Assembly (NCBI RefSeq): GCF_026163565.1
Contig: NZ_JAPDKN010000006.1
Location: forward strand, 1-64,000
Origin: Chryseobacterium sp. YIM B08800
GTDB taxonomy: Bacteria > Bacteroidota > Bacteroidia > Flavobacteriales > Weeksellaceae
DNA length: 64,000 nucleotides
Reading direction: 5' to 3'
The first letter of the stretch is position 1, and every line of letters begins with the position of its first letter. A model generated the notes under the pieces. The model did not search any database. It had not been told where the DNA came from and saw nothing but the letters and a program-made list of their open reading frames with translations. The translations under genes and the position numbers were made by a program. Positions 34,803-42,894 of the stretch are shown here, piece by piece.

Positions 34803-35368
34803 TATCTTAAAGCTAAAAAAGTTTTAAGTAAAATATACATATCATTTTTAAAAGAAAGCCGATGATAATACTCAAGGTTCATTTTCACTTTTTCAGGAAA
34901 AAGAATTTCATCATTATATTGCAATGGATTTTCCTGTTGGTTTAAAATTTCTTCTTCGTTTCTATATTTAACTCCGGCTTCACTCGTTAGTCCCGGTTTT
35001 AAATTAAGTATCAATTGGTCTTCGTTCTTCAATTTATCATAATATCCGGAAATATCTGGTCTTGGTCCCACTAAAGACATATCTCCCTTGAGAATATTGA
35101 ATAGCTGAGGTAATTCATCAAGCTTAGTTTTTCTCATCCATTTACCAAAAAAGGACTTTGTATGGTCTTTAACATGATAAGTTCTGAATTTATAAATAAC
35201 GAAAATATTACCGAATCTGCCTACTCTTTCCTGCTTAAAAACCCCCGGAAACCCTGTATCTAAAGAAGCCAGAATTATTAAAACAAAAAAAACAGGTAGC
35301 AAAACAACAATACCTACGAAACTTAATCCGTAGTCCATAAAAGCTTTCCACCATGGGTATTTTTTCAT
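34802..35368 (-). CDS. Initiating sugar-phosphate transferase (locus B)
   Basis: A small monotopic phosphoglycosyl transferase of 188 residues. It has one membrane-associated helix (SFVGIVVLLPVFFVLIILA), FKQERVGRFGNIFVIYKFR, TKLDELPQLFNILKGDMSLVGPRPD with the catalytic Asp-Glu, and KPGLTSEAGVKY in place of the more usual [10 protein letters not shown]. It loads the first sugar of a repeat unit on undecaprenyl phosphate. It starts after a terminator, so locus B probably begins here. Confidence 0.88.
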   Translation of the reverse strand: MKKYPWWKAFMDYGLSFVGIVVLLPVFFVLIILASLDTGFPGVFKQERVGRFGNIFVIYKFRTYHVKDHTKSFFGKWMRKTKLDELPQLFNILKGDMSLVGPRPDISGYYDKLKNEDQLILNLKPGLTSEAGVKYRNEEEILNQQENPLQYNDEILFPEKVKMNLEYYHRLSFKNDMYILLKTFLALR

Positions 35369-35501
35369 CGGTAACTAAACTGAAGCGTAAATATAGGGAA
35401 AGAAGTTGATTTTTTGTAAATGCGAATTTTGGAATTAGAGCCCCGAGTGGATACTATGGGGTTAAATATTCGTTCATATTACATAAAAAACTGATAGTCA
35501 A

Positions 35502-35538
35502 TAAGAAAAACTGCTTACTTTCATATGAAAATAAGCAG
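35502..35538 (-). terminator. Terminator at the end of locus A
   Basis: Stem CTGCTTA/TAAGCAG continues as TTTC/GAAA across one mismatch. On the minus strand it is followed by TTTTTCTTATT, and on the plus strand a T-run follows too. It lies 64 bases after the aminotransferase gene. The rest of 35369-35601 has no supported feature. Confidence 0.75.
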
Positions 35539-35601
35539 CATAGTTTTTTATTCTAGTATTAATTTTACTTAATTTTGGAAAAAGAGAGTTACCTCTATTA
35601 A

Positions 35602-36735
35602 TTAAGAGAAAAATTTTCTAATTGCTTTTTCAATTCTTTCTCTATCATCATCAGTAAGGTTTGACCCAGAAGGAAGACACAAACCATCATCGAATAATTT
35701 CTCAGCCACATCCGTACCATAATATGGGGCATTTGCAAAAACTGGCTGTAAATGCATAGGTTTCCAAAGAGGCCTTGATTCTATATTATCTTCAAGAAAA
35801 GCCAATCTTAAACCCTCACGATTTTTCCCAACTATACTTTCATCAATTACAATTGCCGATAGCCAATGATTGGAATAATAATTTTCATTAGGTTCTGAGA
35901 AAACCTTTACGCCTTCAATATTTTTAAAAACCTCAACATAAAAATCATGCATTTTTCTTCGGGCTTCTACTCTATCGTTTAGAACTTCCATTTGACCACG
36001 ACCAATTCCTGCAACAATATTGCTCATTCGGTAATTATATCCTATATGAGAATGTTGATAGTGAGGAGCATTATCTCTTGCCTGTGTTGATAAAAATACG
36101 GCTTTATCTTTATCTTCTTGAGTATGGCAAACCAAGGCTCCACCTCCAGAAGTTGTAATAATCTTGTTTCCGTTAAAAGACAAAATACCAAAACGACCAA
36201 ATGCTCCACAAGCTTTTCCTTTATAAGTCGAACCTAATGCTTCTGCAGCATCTTCAATCACAGGAATTTCATATTTTTCAGCGATAGCAGTAATTTCATC
36301 CATTTTTGCAGGCATTCCGTACAAATGAACGACAACAATCGCTTTTGGCTTTTTGCCTTTTGAAATTCTATCTGAAATTGCTTCTTCTAAAGCAACCGGA
36401 CACATATTCCAGGTATCTTTTTCTGAGTCTATGAAAAACGGAGTTGCCCCGCAGTAAGCAATGGGGTTTGCAGAGGCTGAAAATGTCATTGACTGACAAA
36501 TTACTTCATCACCATATTCTACTCCACATTCTATTAAAGCTAAATGTAACGCCGCTGTACCTGCAGAAAGCGCAGCTACTTTTACATCTTGATTTAAAAA
36601 TATTTCTAAATCTTTTTCGAAACCGTCTACATTAGGTCCTAAAGGCGCTACCCAGTTTGCATCGAATGCCTCGTTAACATATTTTTGCTCGTTTCCACCC
36701 ATGTGTGGGGAAGAAAGCCATATTTTTGTGTTCAT
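35602..36735 (-). CDS. DegT/DnrJ-type sugar aminotransferase (PglE-like)
   Basis: A PLP-dependent enzyme that adds an amino group to a nucleotide 4-keto sugar. The 377-residue protein has IWLSSPHMGGNEQKYVNEAF, SAGTAALHLAL, VIEDAAEALGS, the PLP lysine in ILSFNGNKIITTSGGG and GYNYRMSNIVAGIGRGQ. The opening and the lysine region follow PglE, which works on the product of PglF for N,N'-diacetylbacillosamine. An acetyltransferase and a PglC-like transferase precede it in the operon, which supports that route. The last gene of locus A. Confidence 0.88.
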   Translation of the reverse strand: MNTKIWLSSPHMGGNEQKYVNEAFDANWVAPLGPNVDGFEKDLEIFLNQDVKVAALSAGTAALHLALIECGVEYGDEVICQSMTFSASANPIAYCGATPFFIDSEKDTWNMCPVALEEAISDRISKGKKPKAIVVVHLYGMPAKMDEITAIAEKYEIPVIEDAAEALGSTYKGKACGAFGRFGILSFNGNKIITTSGGGALVCHTQEDKDKAVFLSTQARDNAPHYQHSHIGYNYRMSNIVAGIGRGQMEVLNDRVEARRKMHDFYVEVFKNIEGVKVFSEPNENYYSNHWLSAIVIDESIVGKNREGLRLAFLEDNIESRPLWKPMHLQPVFANAPYYGTDVAEKLFDDGLCLPSGSNLTDDDRERIEKAIRKFFS

Positions 36736-36757
36736 ATATTTTTGTAAATTGTTTTAA

Positions 36758-37363
36758 CTAAAATTCAGTTATATCCTTTGTTTTTAAAATTTTTCCCGGG
36801 TTACCTGCAACAACACATCCATCAGGAATATCTCTAATAATCACAGCGCCGGCACCTATAGTACACCATTTTCCAATTCTTATTCCTTGTATTACACATG
36901 CACCGATACCAATATGTGAGGCGAACCCCACAAAAACATCACCGGCTAATGAAACATTTGGTGAGATATGTACAAAATCTTCTAAAGTACAATCGTGATC
37001 AATTGATGAATTCGTGTTGACTATACAATGTTCTCCAATAATTGTGTGAGAATTTATTGTAGAACCTGCCATTACAACGGTACCCACGCCAATGCTTGCT
37101 CGTTTTGAAATGAATGCTTTTGGATGAAATAACTTTGTGTAACTAAAATTTTTATATTGTGCTACAATATTCCTTCTGACACGATTACTTCCTATAGAAA
37201 TAATTGCTTCAATATTTTCGGTCGGTACTTTATGAATTACATTATAATCCAAAAGATGATTTTTAGATAAGTCAAAATCAATAAAAGCATCTATTTTTAT
37301 GTTGCATTCTTCTGCAATTTCTGCAATTACTTTTCCATGTCCGCTCGCGCCGTATAAATACAT
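36758..37363 (-). CDS. NeuD/PglD-family sugar acetyltransferase
   Basis: A 201-residue acetyltransferase with an N-terminal Rossmann-like domain (YLYGASGHGKVIAEIAEE) and a C-terminal hexapeptide beta-helix (VVMAGSTINSHTIIGEHC, NTNSSIDHDCTLEDFVHISP). The His in SSIDHDC is the catalytic base in PglD. It would acetylate the 4-amino sugar made by the next gene product. Spacing 22 bases to the aminotransferase and 8 bases from the PglC-like gene. Confidence 0.88.
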   Translation of the reverse strand: MYLYGASGHGKVIAEIAEECNIKIDAFIDFDLSKNHLLDYNVIHKVPTENIEAIISIGSNRVRRNIVAQYKNFSYTKLFHPKAFISKRASIGVGTVVMAGSTINSHTIIGEHCIVNTNSSIDHDCTLEDFVHISPNVSLAGDVFVGFASHIGIGACVIQGIRIGKWCTIGAGAVIIRDIPDGCVVAGNPGKILKTKDITEF

Positions 37364-37371
37364 ACTATTTT

Positions 37372-37977
37372 TTAATTATTACCGTTAAACGCTTCTGTTG
37401 TCACTTGACCTTCTTGTGAAATCCCTTCACTTTTAAAAACTTTTTTAAAAGTCGTAAAAAAGACTTTTAAATCTGTTGTAAAAGAAATATGATCAACATA
37501 CCAAATGTCTAATTCGAATTTTTTTGTCCATGAAATAGCATTTCTTCCGTTTACCTGTGCCCAACCCGTTATACCAGGTCGCACTAAATGGCGTCTTTTC
37601 TGAGCATCATTATACAAAGGTAAATATTGAGGTAATAAAGGACGAGGTCCTATCAAAGACATATCTCCTTTTAAAACATTGATAAGCTGAGGTATCTCAT
37701 CTAAAGATGTTTTTCGTACAAAAGCTCCGATCGGGGTAAGTCTTTCTGCATCCGAAAGCAAATTTCCATCCGCATCTTTCTTATCATTCATTGTTTTGAA
37801 TTTGATGATGCTAAAGATCTTTTCGTTTTTACCAGGACGACGCTGGAAAAAAAATGGCTTGCCCTGATTTGCAAAATACAAACCTATTGTTACAACAATA
37901 AAAACAGGGCTTAAAATCAATAAACCGGCAAAAGCTGCTACAAAATCAATCAATCTTTTTACAAAATTTTTGTACAT
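37372..37977 (-). CDS. PglC-like phosphoglycosyl transferase (locus A initiator)
   Basis: A monotopic 201-residue transferase: [20 protein letters not shown] (membrane helix), [39 protein letters not shown] with catalytic Asp-Glu, and [18 protein letters not shown]. It probably moves a diacetamido-sugar phosphate (from the two following genes) onto undecaprenyl phosphate and starts the locus A repeat unit. The gap to the upstream glycosyltransferase is 2 bases. Confidence 0.88.
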   Translation of the reverse strand: MYKNFVKRLIDFVAAFAGLLILSPVFIVVTIGLYFANQGKPFFFQRRPGKNEKIFSIIKFKTMNDKKDADGNLLSDAERLTPIGAFVRKTSLDEIPQLINVLKGDMSLIGPRPLLPQYLPLYNDAQKRRHLVRPGITGWAQVNGRNAISWTKKFELDIWYVDHISFTTDLKVFFTTFKKVFKSEGISQEGQVTTEAFNGNN

Positions 37978-37979
37978 CT

Positions 37980-39173
37980 TTATATTTTTTCAAAAATCAA
38001 TTTATAAGATCTATCGACCAAATACTCGTTCTTTAATAATTTCTCGGCATTCTCCCCTAACTTTTGTAAATCATCATTCAGTAATGACTCCAACTTCTGT
38101 TGCATTTCGTTCTGATCTCCTGCCATTACCTTATAACCACATTTTGCTTCTTCGATAATATTACCAATATCTGTATTTGGGTCTGTAGCTACCATTACTG
38201 GGATTTTCATTTCTAAATATGATAATAACCTCGAAGGAAAATTTGGAATCTTAAAATTTTGATCTAAAAAAATCAAACCAACATCACAAGCAGCCAAAAG
38301 ATGGTCATAATCTTCTTTTGGAAGTTTATGCAAAAGTTTTGCATTTTTAGGATTATTATCTTTAAACCATTTTTCAATTTTGGGGAATTCTGTTCCGTTC
38401 CCTACAATAAGGAAAAATACCTCATCATATTTAGTATTTTCAATAGTTTCCAATAAAAAATCTAATCCTTGTGGCTTACCCAAGTTTCCACCGTACACAA
38501 AAACTTTTTTATCAATAGCAATCTTATATTTTTCTCTAATTGCTTTTTTCTGCTCATCAGAATAGTTAAAAGCAACAGGTTCAATCGTATTAGGATTAAC
38601 CTCAACTTTACTATTTCTGATTTCAGGATTATATTTCAAGACAAAATCTACATTTGCCGGAGACATACAGCCAATTGTATCTGATATCTGATATAATTTT
38701 TTTTCCTTTTTTAAAAACTGTTTATGTAAAAAACCTCCTTGTTTAAGCATATTCATATCAACAGCGTTTTGTGGAAATATATCTTTTAATAGAAGATAAG
38801 ACTTTGCACCATCCCTTTTCTTTACAAACTCAATCACCTTTGCGAAGGTAATTGGTGGCGTAGAATACAGAACTAAATCAAATTTTTTGTTTGAAGTATA
38901 TTTTTTAATTGCCGAAAGATATTGATATTCTATAGCAAGAGTCCCAATTCCTTTTTCTATAATATTTGTTTTCTGAATATTGAGTGTTTTTACCTGAAGA
39001 ATGGAAACACCTTCTTTTTCACTAAAGTTAGTAGAGATTTTTCGTCGTCTTTCTACAGGAGTTACAATGGTAACATCATGACCTTCATTACGAAATTTTC
39101 GTAACAAATCCTGATAAATACCACGATCTTCAATAGAATTAATTTCAACTAAAGTCAAAAAAATAACGTTCAT
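37980..39173 (-). CDS. Family 4 glycosyltransferase, WbuB-like (putative L-FucNAc transferase)
   Basis: A 397-residue GT-B enzyme: [56 protein letters not shown] and the GT4 donor-site region. The DIFPQNAVD block and its place beside CapE/F/G match WbuB, the L-N-acetylfucosamine transferase of E. coli O26 (family knowledge). It would add the second sugar after the PglC-like transferase. The specificity is inferred from neighbours. Confidence 0.75.
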   Translation of the reverse strand: MNVIFLTLVEINSIEDRGIYQDLLRKFRNEGHDVTIVTPVERRRKISTNFSEKEGVSILQVKTLNIQKTNIIEKGIGTLAIEYQYLSAIKKYTSNKKFDLVLYSTPPITFAKVIEFVKKRDGAKSYLLLKDIFPQNAVDMNMLKQGGFLHKQFLKKEKKLYQISDTIGCMSPANVDFVLKYNPEIRNSKVEVNPNTIEPVAFNYSDEQKKAIREKYKIAIDKKVFVYGGNLGKPQGLDFLLETIENTKYDEVFFLIVGNGTEFPKIEKWFKDNNPKNAKLLHKLPKEDYDHLLAACDVGLIFLDQNFKIPNFPSRLLSYLEMKIPVMVATDPNTDIGNIIEEAKCGYKVMAGDQNEMQQKLESLLNDDLQKLGENAEKLLKNEYLVDRSYKLIFEKI

Positions 39174-39179
39174 TCTATC

Positions 39180-40382
39180 TTAAATTTCCTCAGACCAAAC
39201 AGTCCTTTTAATATAATCTGTGTAAGAAATAATAATCCTTACTACTTTCTCCGAAACATTTGGCATCGAATAATCCGCAACTTGTCTGAAATTCCTTTCT
39301 GCTCCTACTTTTTGCTGTAAAACCTGCGTTAACCCCTGTAAAATACGTTCAGGTGAAAGCCCCACCATCATTACACTCGCCTCTTCCATTGCTTCAGGTC
39401 TTTCGTGCGCTTGACGGATGTTTAACGCTCTGAAATTTAAAATTGATGATTCTTCTGAAATTGTCCCTGAATCTGAAAGTACAGCATATGCTCTTTTCTG
39501 CAAAGCATTATAGTCATGGAAACCAAGTGGTTTTAAAAACTGAATTTCAGGACGCATCTCGATCTGCATCTTGTCAATCATATTCTGTGTACGTGGATGC
39601 GTAGAAACAATAATCGGATATTGATATTTCTCGGCAATAGCATTCAAAGAAGCCATTAATCCTCTGAAATTTTTCTCAGAATTGATATTTTCTTCTCTGT
39701 GTGATGATACTACAAAAAATTTACCTTCTTCTAAGTTTAATTTATTTAAAACATCAGAAGCATCAATTTGTGGTAAATAATGATTCAAAACTTCAAACAT
39801 TGGCGAACCTGTTTTGATAATTCTGTCCGCAGGAAGCCCTTCTCTTAAAAGATATTCTCTTGCAATATCTGAATACGTTAAATTAATATCTGAAGTATGA
39901 TCTACAATTTTACGGTTGGTTTCTTCCGGAACTCTCTGGTCAAAACATCTGTTTCCAGCTTCCATATGGAAAATAGGAATGTGTCTTTTCTTCGCCGGAA
40001 TTGCACACAAACATGAATTGGTGTCTCCTAAAACTAAAAACGCATCCGGTTTTAATTCTTCTAATAAAGGATCTATTTTAATCAAAATATTCCCTACGGT
40101 TTCTGTAGCTGTTTTTCCTGCAGCTTCTAAGAAATAATCCGGTTTACGAAGTCCTAAATCTTCAAAAAAGATTTGGTTTAATTCGTAATCATAATTTTGT
40201 CCGGTATGAACGATGATATGTTCTACAGCTTCAGAAGCATCCAATGCGTCTAAAACTCGTGATAATCTTATAATTTCGGGACGGGTTCCTACAACCGTCA
40301 TTACTTTTAGTTTAGTAATTGGTGATTGGTGATTGGTGATTGGTGATTGGTGATTAGTTATTGGTTGTGAATTATTTGTCAT
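39180..40382 (-). CDS. capG: UDP-GlcNAc 2-epimerase family, CapG/FnlC-like
   Basis: This enzyme type performs the last step to UDP-L-FucNAc (2-epimerisation of UDP-N-acetyl-L-pneumosamine type intermediates). Signatures are VMTVVGTRPEIIRLSRVL, VHTGQNYDYELNQIFF, LVLGDTNSCLCA, FHMEAGNRCFDQRVPEE and SDSGTISEESSILNF. The CapG-type RCFDQRVPEE differs from WecB. The ATG at 40382 overlaps the four-helix gene by 4 bases, but residues 6-23 are a repeat (SPITNHQ units) made by 7-bp DNA repeats; the family starts at Met 28 (ATG at 40301), which may be the functional start. Confidence 0.88.
   Translation of the reverse strand: MTNNSQPITNHQSPITNHQSPITKLKVMTVVGTRPEIIRLSRVLDALDASEAVEHIIVHTGQNYDYELNQIFFEDLGLRKPDYFLEAAGKTATETVGNILIKIDPLLEELKPDAFLVLGDTNSCLCAIPAKKRHIPIFHMEAGNRCFDQRVPEETNRKIVDHTSDINLTYSDIAREYLLREGLPADRIIKTGSPMFEVLNHYLPQIDASDVLNKLNLEEGKFFVVSSHREENINSEKNFRGLMASLNAIAEKYQYPIIVSTHPRTQNMIDKMQIEMRPEIQFLKPLGFHDYNALQKRAYAVLSDSGTISEESSILNFRALNIRQAHERPEAMEEASVMMVGLSPERILQGLTQVLQQKVGAERNFRQVADYSMPNVSEKVVRIIISYTDYIKRTVWSEEI
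40314..40362. repeat. Heptamer array inside the 5' end of capG
   Basis: Five perfect copies of GGTGATT (40321-40355) are flanked by AGTAATT and AGTTATT. On the coding strand this is AATCACC. Because 7 is not a multiple of 3, it encodes a 7-residue repeat, and any change in copy number not divisible by three shifts the frame. Confidence 0.9.
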
Positions 40383-40735
40383 TTTGATTTTAAATATTTT
40401 ATTAATCCATTTAACAGTTTTCCTACTGTTTCTATTTTTAAAACAATTTCAGCATATTTTTCTTCCGATATATATTTCAGATTTTTAGCAATTAATAGCT
40501 GAGTATCTATCTCCTGCTGACTGCCTAGCGAAATATATAAGAACTGTATAAATTCCTTTGTAGAATTTCTTGCTGCACCTTCTGCTATATTACTCGGTAT
40601 CGATACAGTAGCTCTTCTTATCTGATTGGTCAAACCAAAGATTTCATCTTTAGGAAAATCTTTTGTTAATTCATAAATTATAGTAACTAAATCAACACTA
40701 AACTTCCAAGCATCTAAATCTTTATGTGTTTTCAT
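40379..40735 (-). CDS. Four-helix-bundle protein (S23/Avd-like family), copy 1
   Basis: A 118-residue helical protein of the 23S rRNA intervening-sequence (S23) family. Conserved blocks are THKDLDAWKFSVDLV, DEIFGLTNQIRRATVSIPSN, IAEGAARNSTKEFIQFLYIS and a final helix GKLLNGLIKYLKSK. Relatives include Avd of diversity-generating retroelements, a positively charged nucleic-acid-binding bundle, and many genomic copies without known role. It sits between capF and capG, overlapping capG by 4 bases, and is bordered by heptamer arrays on both sides. About half its residues match copy 2. Confidence 0.9.
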   Translation of the reverse strand: MKTHKDLDAWKFSVDLVTIIYELTKDFPKDEIFGLTNQIRRATVSIPSNIAEGAARNSTKEFIQFLYISLGSQQEIDTQLLIAKNLKYISEEKYAEIVLKIETVGKLLNGLIKYLKSK

Positions 40736-40755
40736 ATCTCAAATTACATTTTACA

Positions 40756-40797
40756 AATTACTAATTACCAGTTACTAATTACAAATTACCAATCTAC
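40756..40797. repeat. Heptamer array between capF and four-helix gene 1
   Basis: Six contiguous 7-mers: AATTACT, AATTACC, AGTTACT, AATTACA, AATTACC, AATCTAC. The last contributes the TAG stop of capF (40796-40794). Confidence 0.9.
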
Positions 40798-41945
40798 ACT
40801 TCCAGAAAATAAGTATCTGCATTTTCGGGGTTGAATGCTTCATTAATCCAGAAAATGGTATATAATTCTTCTTCTCCTATATTTTTGATGTTGTGAGTGT
40901 ACCAAATCGGCATATCTACATAAGCAGGCTCGTTTCCGTCAAGATAAAAATCTAAAACTTCATCGGTATCTATTTTTCTTAACTGAATTAAAGCTTTTCC
41001 TTTAATCACCGCAAAACGTTCAATTTTTCTTGTATGATAATGGTTTCCTCTAGTAATTCCCGGAACTGTGGTTGAAAATGAACATTGACCTCCTATTCCT
41101 AAACGAATGACCTCAACAAAAGCTCCGCGAGGATCTGTATGTTGGGTAAATTTTACAGGATAATGGGTTTTGTAATCGATATAAGAACGATAGGTATTAA
41201 ACAAATTATGTTCAAATGTATCATTAATCACAGGAATTTCTCCACCGTCGAAATATTTAGTTTTATAATCATTTAATAATGCTAAAACTTCAGAAACTTT
41301 TTTGGCAGTAGTAGCTTCGACAAGAAATTCAGGTTTGCTATTTTCTTCTCTTATTTCATTAATAATAGTTTCAACCAATTCCTGAACGTAAATTAATTTC
41401 ACTTCGCCGTCATTGGCAATGGTTGGCGTTTCGCCATGCGTTAATTGATGGCAGAATGTAGCAATAAATGAATTGTAGAATGGTTTACCGAAAGCTCCAA
41501 ATACATTCGGAATAATTAATCCTGTAATTTTTCCACCGTTTTCATTTGCCCAATTTGCTAAAGTTTCTCTTCCTTCTTTTTTTGATTTTCCGTACAGATT
41601 ATCTCTTTCTTCCTGAGTAGAAGAGGAAATCATAACGTGAGCTTTTGAATCGGTTCTTTTCAAAGAATCAACTAATTTTTGGGCCAAACCTACATTGGTT
41701 TCATAGATAAACTGTTCGCTTTCGTGACGGTTCATTGCCGCCAAATGGATAATAACATCGCATTGAGCTACAAATTCATCTAATTTGCTATCATTTTCAA
41801 AATATTCTTTCTGAAAATCTATTCTCTGAAATTCTTCAGGAAATAATCCTAAAGTGTTATATAAATGTTTTCCAACAAAACCATTCTGACCGGTAATTCC
41901 AATTTTCTTTAGTGATTGGGAACTGGTGATTGGTGACTGAGCCAT
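40794..41945 (-). CDS. capF: CapF/FnlB-like reductase-cupin enzyme
   Basis: A two-domain enzyme of UDP-L-FucNAc synthesis. It has an N-terminal short-chain reductase (KKIGITGQNGFVGKHLYNTL, IIHLAAMNRHE, YGKSKKEGRE) and a C-terminal zinc cupin (FTQHTDPRGAFVEVIR, GITRGNHYHTRKIERFAVI). The cupin epimerises and the reductase reduces the intermediate from CapE. The frame can extend to a TTG at 42020, but the ATG at 41945 is near the true fold start. Residues 3-10 (QSPITSSQ) come from a degenerate heptamer array, as in capG. Confidence 0.9.
   Translation of the reverse strand: MAQSPITSSQSLKKIGITGQNGFVGKHLYNTLGLFPEEFQRIDFQKEYFENDSKLDEFVAQCDVIIHLAAMNRHESEQFIYETNVGLAQKLVDSLKRTDSKAHVMISSSTQEERDNLYGKSKKEGRETLANWANENGGKITGLIIPNVFGAFGKPFYNSFIATFCHQLTHGETPTIANDGEVKLIYVQELVETIINEIREENSKPEFLVEATTAKKVSEVLALLNDYKTKYFDGGEIPVINDTFEHNLFNTYRSYIDYKTHYPVKFTQHTDPRGAFVEVIRLGIGGQCSFSTTVPGITRGNHYHTRKIERFAVIKGKALIQLRKIDTDEVLDFYLDGNEPAYVDMPIWYTHNIKNIGEEELYTIFWINEAFNPENADTYFLEV
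41909..41943. repeat. Degenerate heptamer array at the 5' end of capF
   Basis: Five period-7 units: TTAGTGA, TTGGGAA, CTGGTGA, TTGGTGA, CTGAGCC. The array runs into the capF ATG. Confidence 0.7.
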
Positions 41946-42004
41946 ATTCTTTATCCTTTTTATTAATTGTATTATTTTTTCATGTTTCTCTTTTACTAAT
42001 AACT

Positions 42005-42046
42005 TGTTACAAATTACCAATTACTTGTTACTAATTACTAATTACA
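42005..42046. repeat. Heptamer array between the cupin gene and capF
   Basis: Six contiguous 7-mers: TGTTACA, AATTACC, AATTACT, TGTTACT, AATTACT, AATTACA. The TAG stop of the cupin gene (42040-42038) lies inside it. Confidence 0.9.
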
Positions 42047-42484
42047 ACTTTCAAAATAATTCAAGTCAAATCTATATTCATCATTGATTTCTCCCAATTC
42101 ATAATCGGCTAAAACCAACAATTTACTTCCATCTTCTTTCGCTTGAATTGCTGTAATGCAACCCGACGGAATATGAAGGTAAGTTAAGACATCATCCGTC
42201 AAAAGATATTTCTGAATTATTAAATTTTTTGAAGGATTTGTGAAATCATCTACCACAATCACAGAAATCTCAAAACTTCCTTTCATACAGGCAAACCATC
42301 GTTGTTCTATTTTATGCCCTTGCCAACCTCGAATAAAATCCGTTGAATGATTTTCAATCGTGTAAATTCTTTTTATTTGTGAAGCATCAAAATCATTGTT
42401 GTAAGTGATGACTCCTCTTTCATCCTGATGTTTCTTTCCTTCCAGATATTTGGGATTAGGGGTTGGGTATTGGGAATTAGACAT
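42038..42484 (-). CDS. Cupin-fold sugar-nucleotide isomerase-like protein (WxcM/FdtA type)
   Basis: A 148-residue cupin: HQDERGVITYNNDFDASQIK, IRGWQGHKIEQRWFACMKGSFEISV, and LHIPSGCITAIQA. The GHK..QRW block is typical of FdtA/WxcM-type 3,4-ketoisomerase relatives, which act on dTDP-sugars; its role in a FucNAc operon is unclear and it might correspond to WbuC-like accessory cupins. Residues 2-11 (SNSQYPTPNP) come from degenerate heptamers. The ATG overlaps the four-helix gene 2 stop by 1 base (TAATG). Confidence 0.75.
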   Translation of the reverse strand: MSNSQYPTPNPKYLEGKKHQDERGVITYNNDFDASQIKRIYTIENHSTDFIRGWQGHKIEQRWFACMKGSFEISVIVVDDFTNPSKNLIIQKYLLTDDVLTYLHIPSGCITAIQAKEDGSKLLVLADYELGEINDEYRFDLNYFESCN

Positions 42485-42486
42485 TA
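42452..42486. repeat. Degenerate heptamer array at the cupin gene start
   Basis: Five period-7 units: GGGATTA, GGGGTTG, GGTATTG, GGAATTA, GACATTA. The array contains the start codon of the cupin gene and the stop codon of four-helix gene 2. Confidence 0.7.
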
Positions 42487-42840
42487 GAGTTTTGTTTTAC
42501 GATATTTTATTAATCCATTCAGCATTTTTCCTATCTCTTCCATTTTGAGTTGAAGTTCTATTAGAGATTCTTCAGAAATAAAATTGATATTTTTTGCTAT
42601 AATTAATTGGGTATCTAATTCCATTAAACTTCCAAGAGCTACATATAAAAATTGAATATATTCTTTATTTGACTGACGAGCTGCTCCTTCAGCAATATTA
42701 CTAGGTATTGAAACAGCAGAACGTCTAAGCTGACTAACCAGACCATACATCTCCTCTTTAGGGAAGCTGGCTGTTTGATTATAAATATCGGTTACCAAAG
42801 CAATTGCTTTTTGCCAAACCTCTAAATCCTTATGCGTCAT
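42484..42840 (-). CDS. Four-helix-bundle protein (S23/Avd-like family), copy 2
   Basis: The 118-residue protein is of the same family and length as the copy at 40379-40735. It has MTHKDLEVWQKAIALVTDIY, FPKEEMYGLVSQLRRSAVSI, PSNIAEGAARQSNKEYIQFL and GKMLNGLIKYRKTKL. It interrupts the series between capE and the cupin gene and overlaps the latter by 1 base. Copy 1 and copy 2 differ throughout, so this is not a recent local duplication. Role unknown; it has no known place in sugar synthesis. Confidence 0.9.
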   Translation of the reverse strand: MTHKDLEVWQKAIALVTDIYNQTASFPKEEMYGLVSQLRRSAVSIPSNIAEGAARQSNKEYIQFLYVALGSLMELDTQLIIAKNINFISEESLIELQLKMEEIGKMLNGLIKYRKTKL

Positions 42841-42859
42841 TATCCTATTTTCAATTTTC

Positions 42860-42894
42860 TAATTCCTAAATTCTAATCTCCAATCCCTAATAAG
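42860..42894. repeat. Degenerate heptamer array between capE and four-helix gene 2
   Basis: Five period-7 units: TAATTCC, TAAATTC, TAATCTC, CAATCCC, TAATAAG. The TAG stop of capE (42889-42887) lies inside it. Confidence 0.7.

Noticed and set aside
34521..35601. JUMPstart/ops element or UpxY-type antiterminator upstream of the polysaccharide loci
   Set aside because: No GGCGGTAG-like element and no NusG-like gene were seen in the window.
41946..42020. N-terminal extension of capF from TTG at 42020
   Set aside because: The extension includes heptamer repeats and lies before the reductase fold; the ATG at 41945 fits better.
40314..42894. CRISPR array
   Set aside because: Units are 7 bp, contiguous, without spacers; this is simple tandem repetition.
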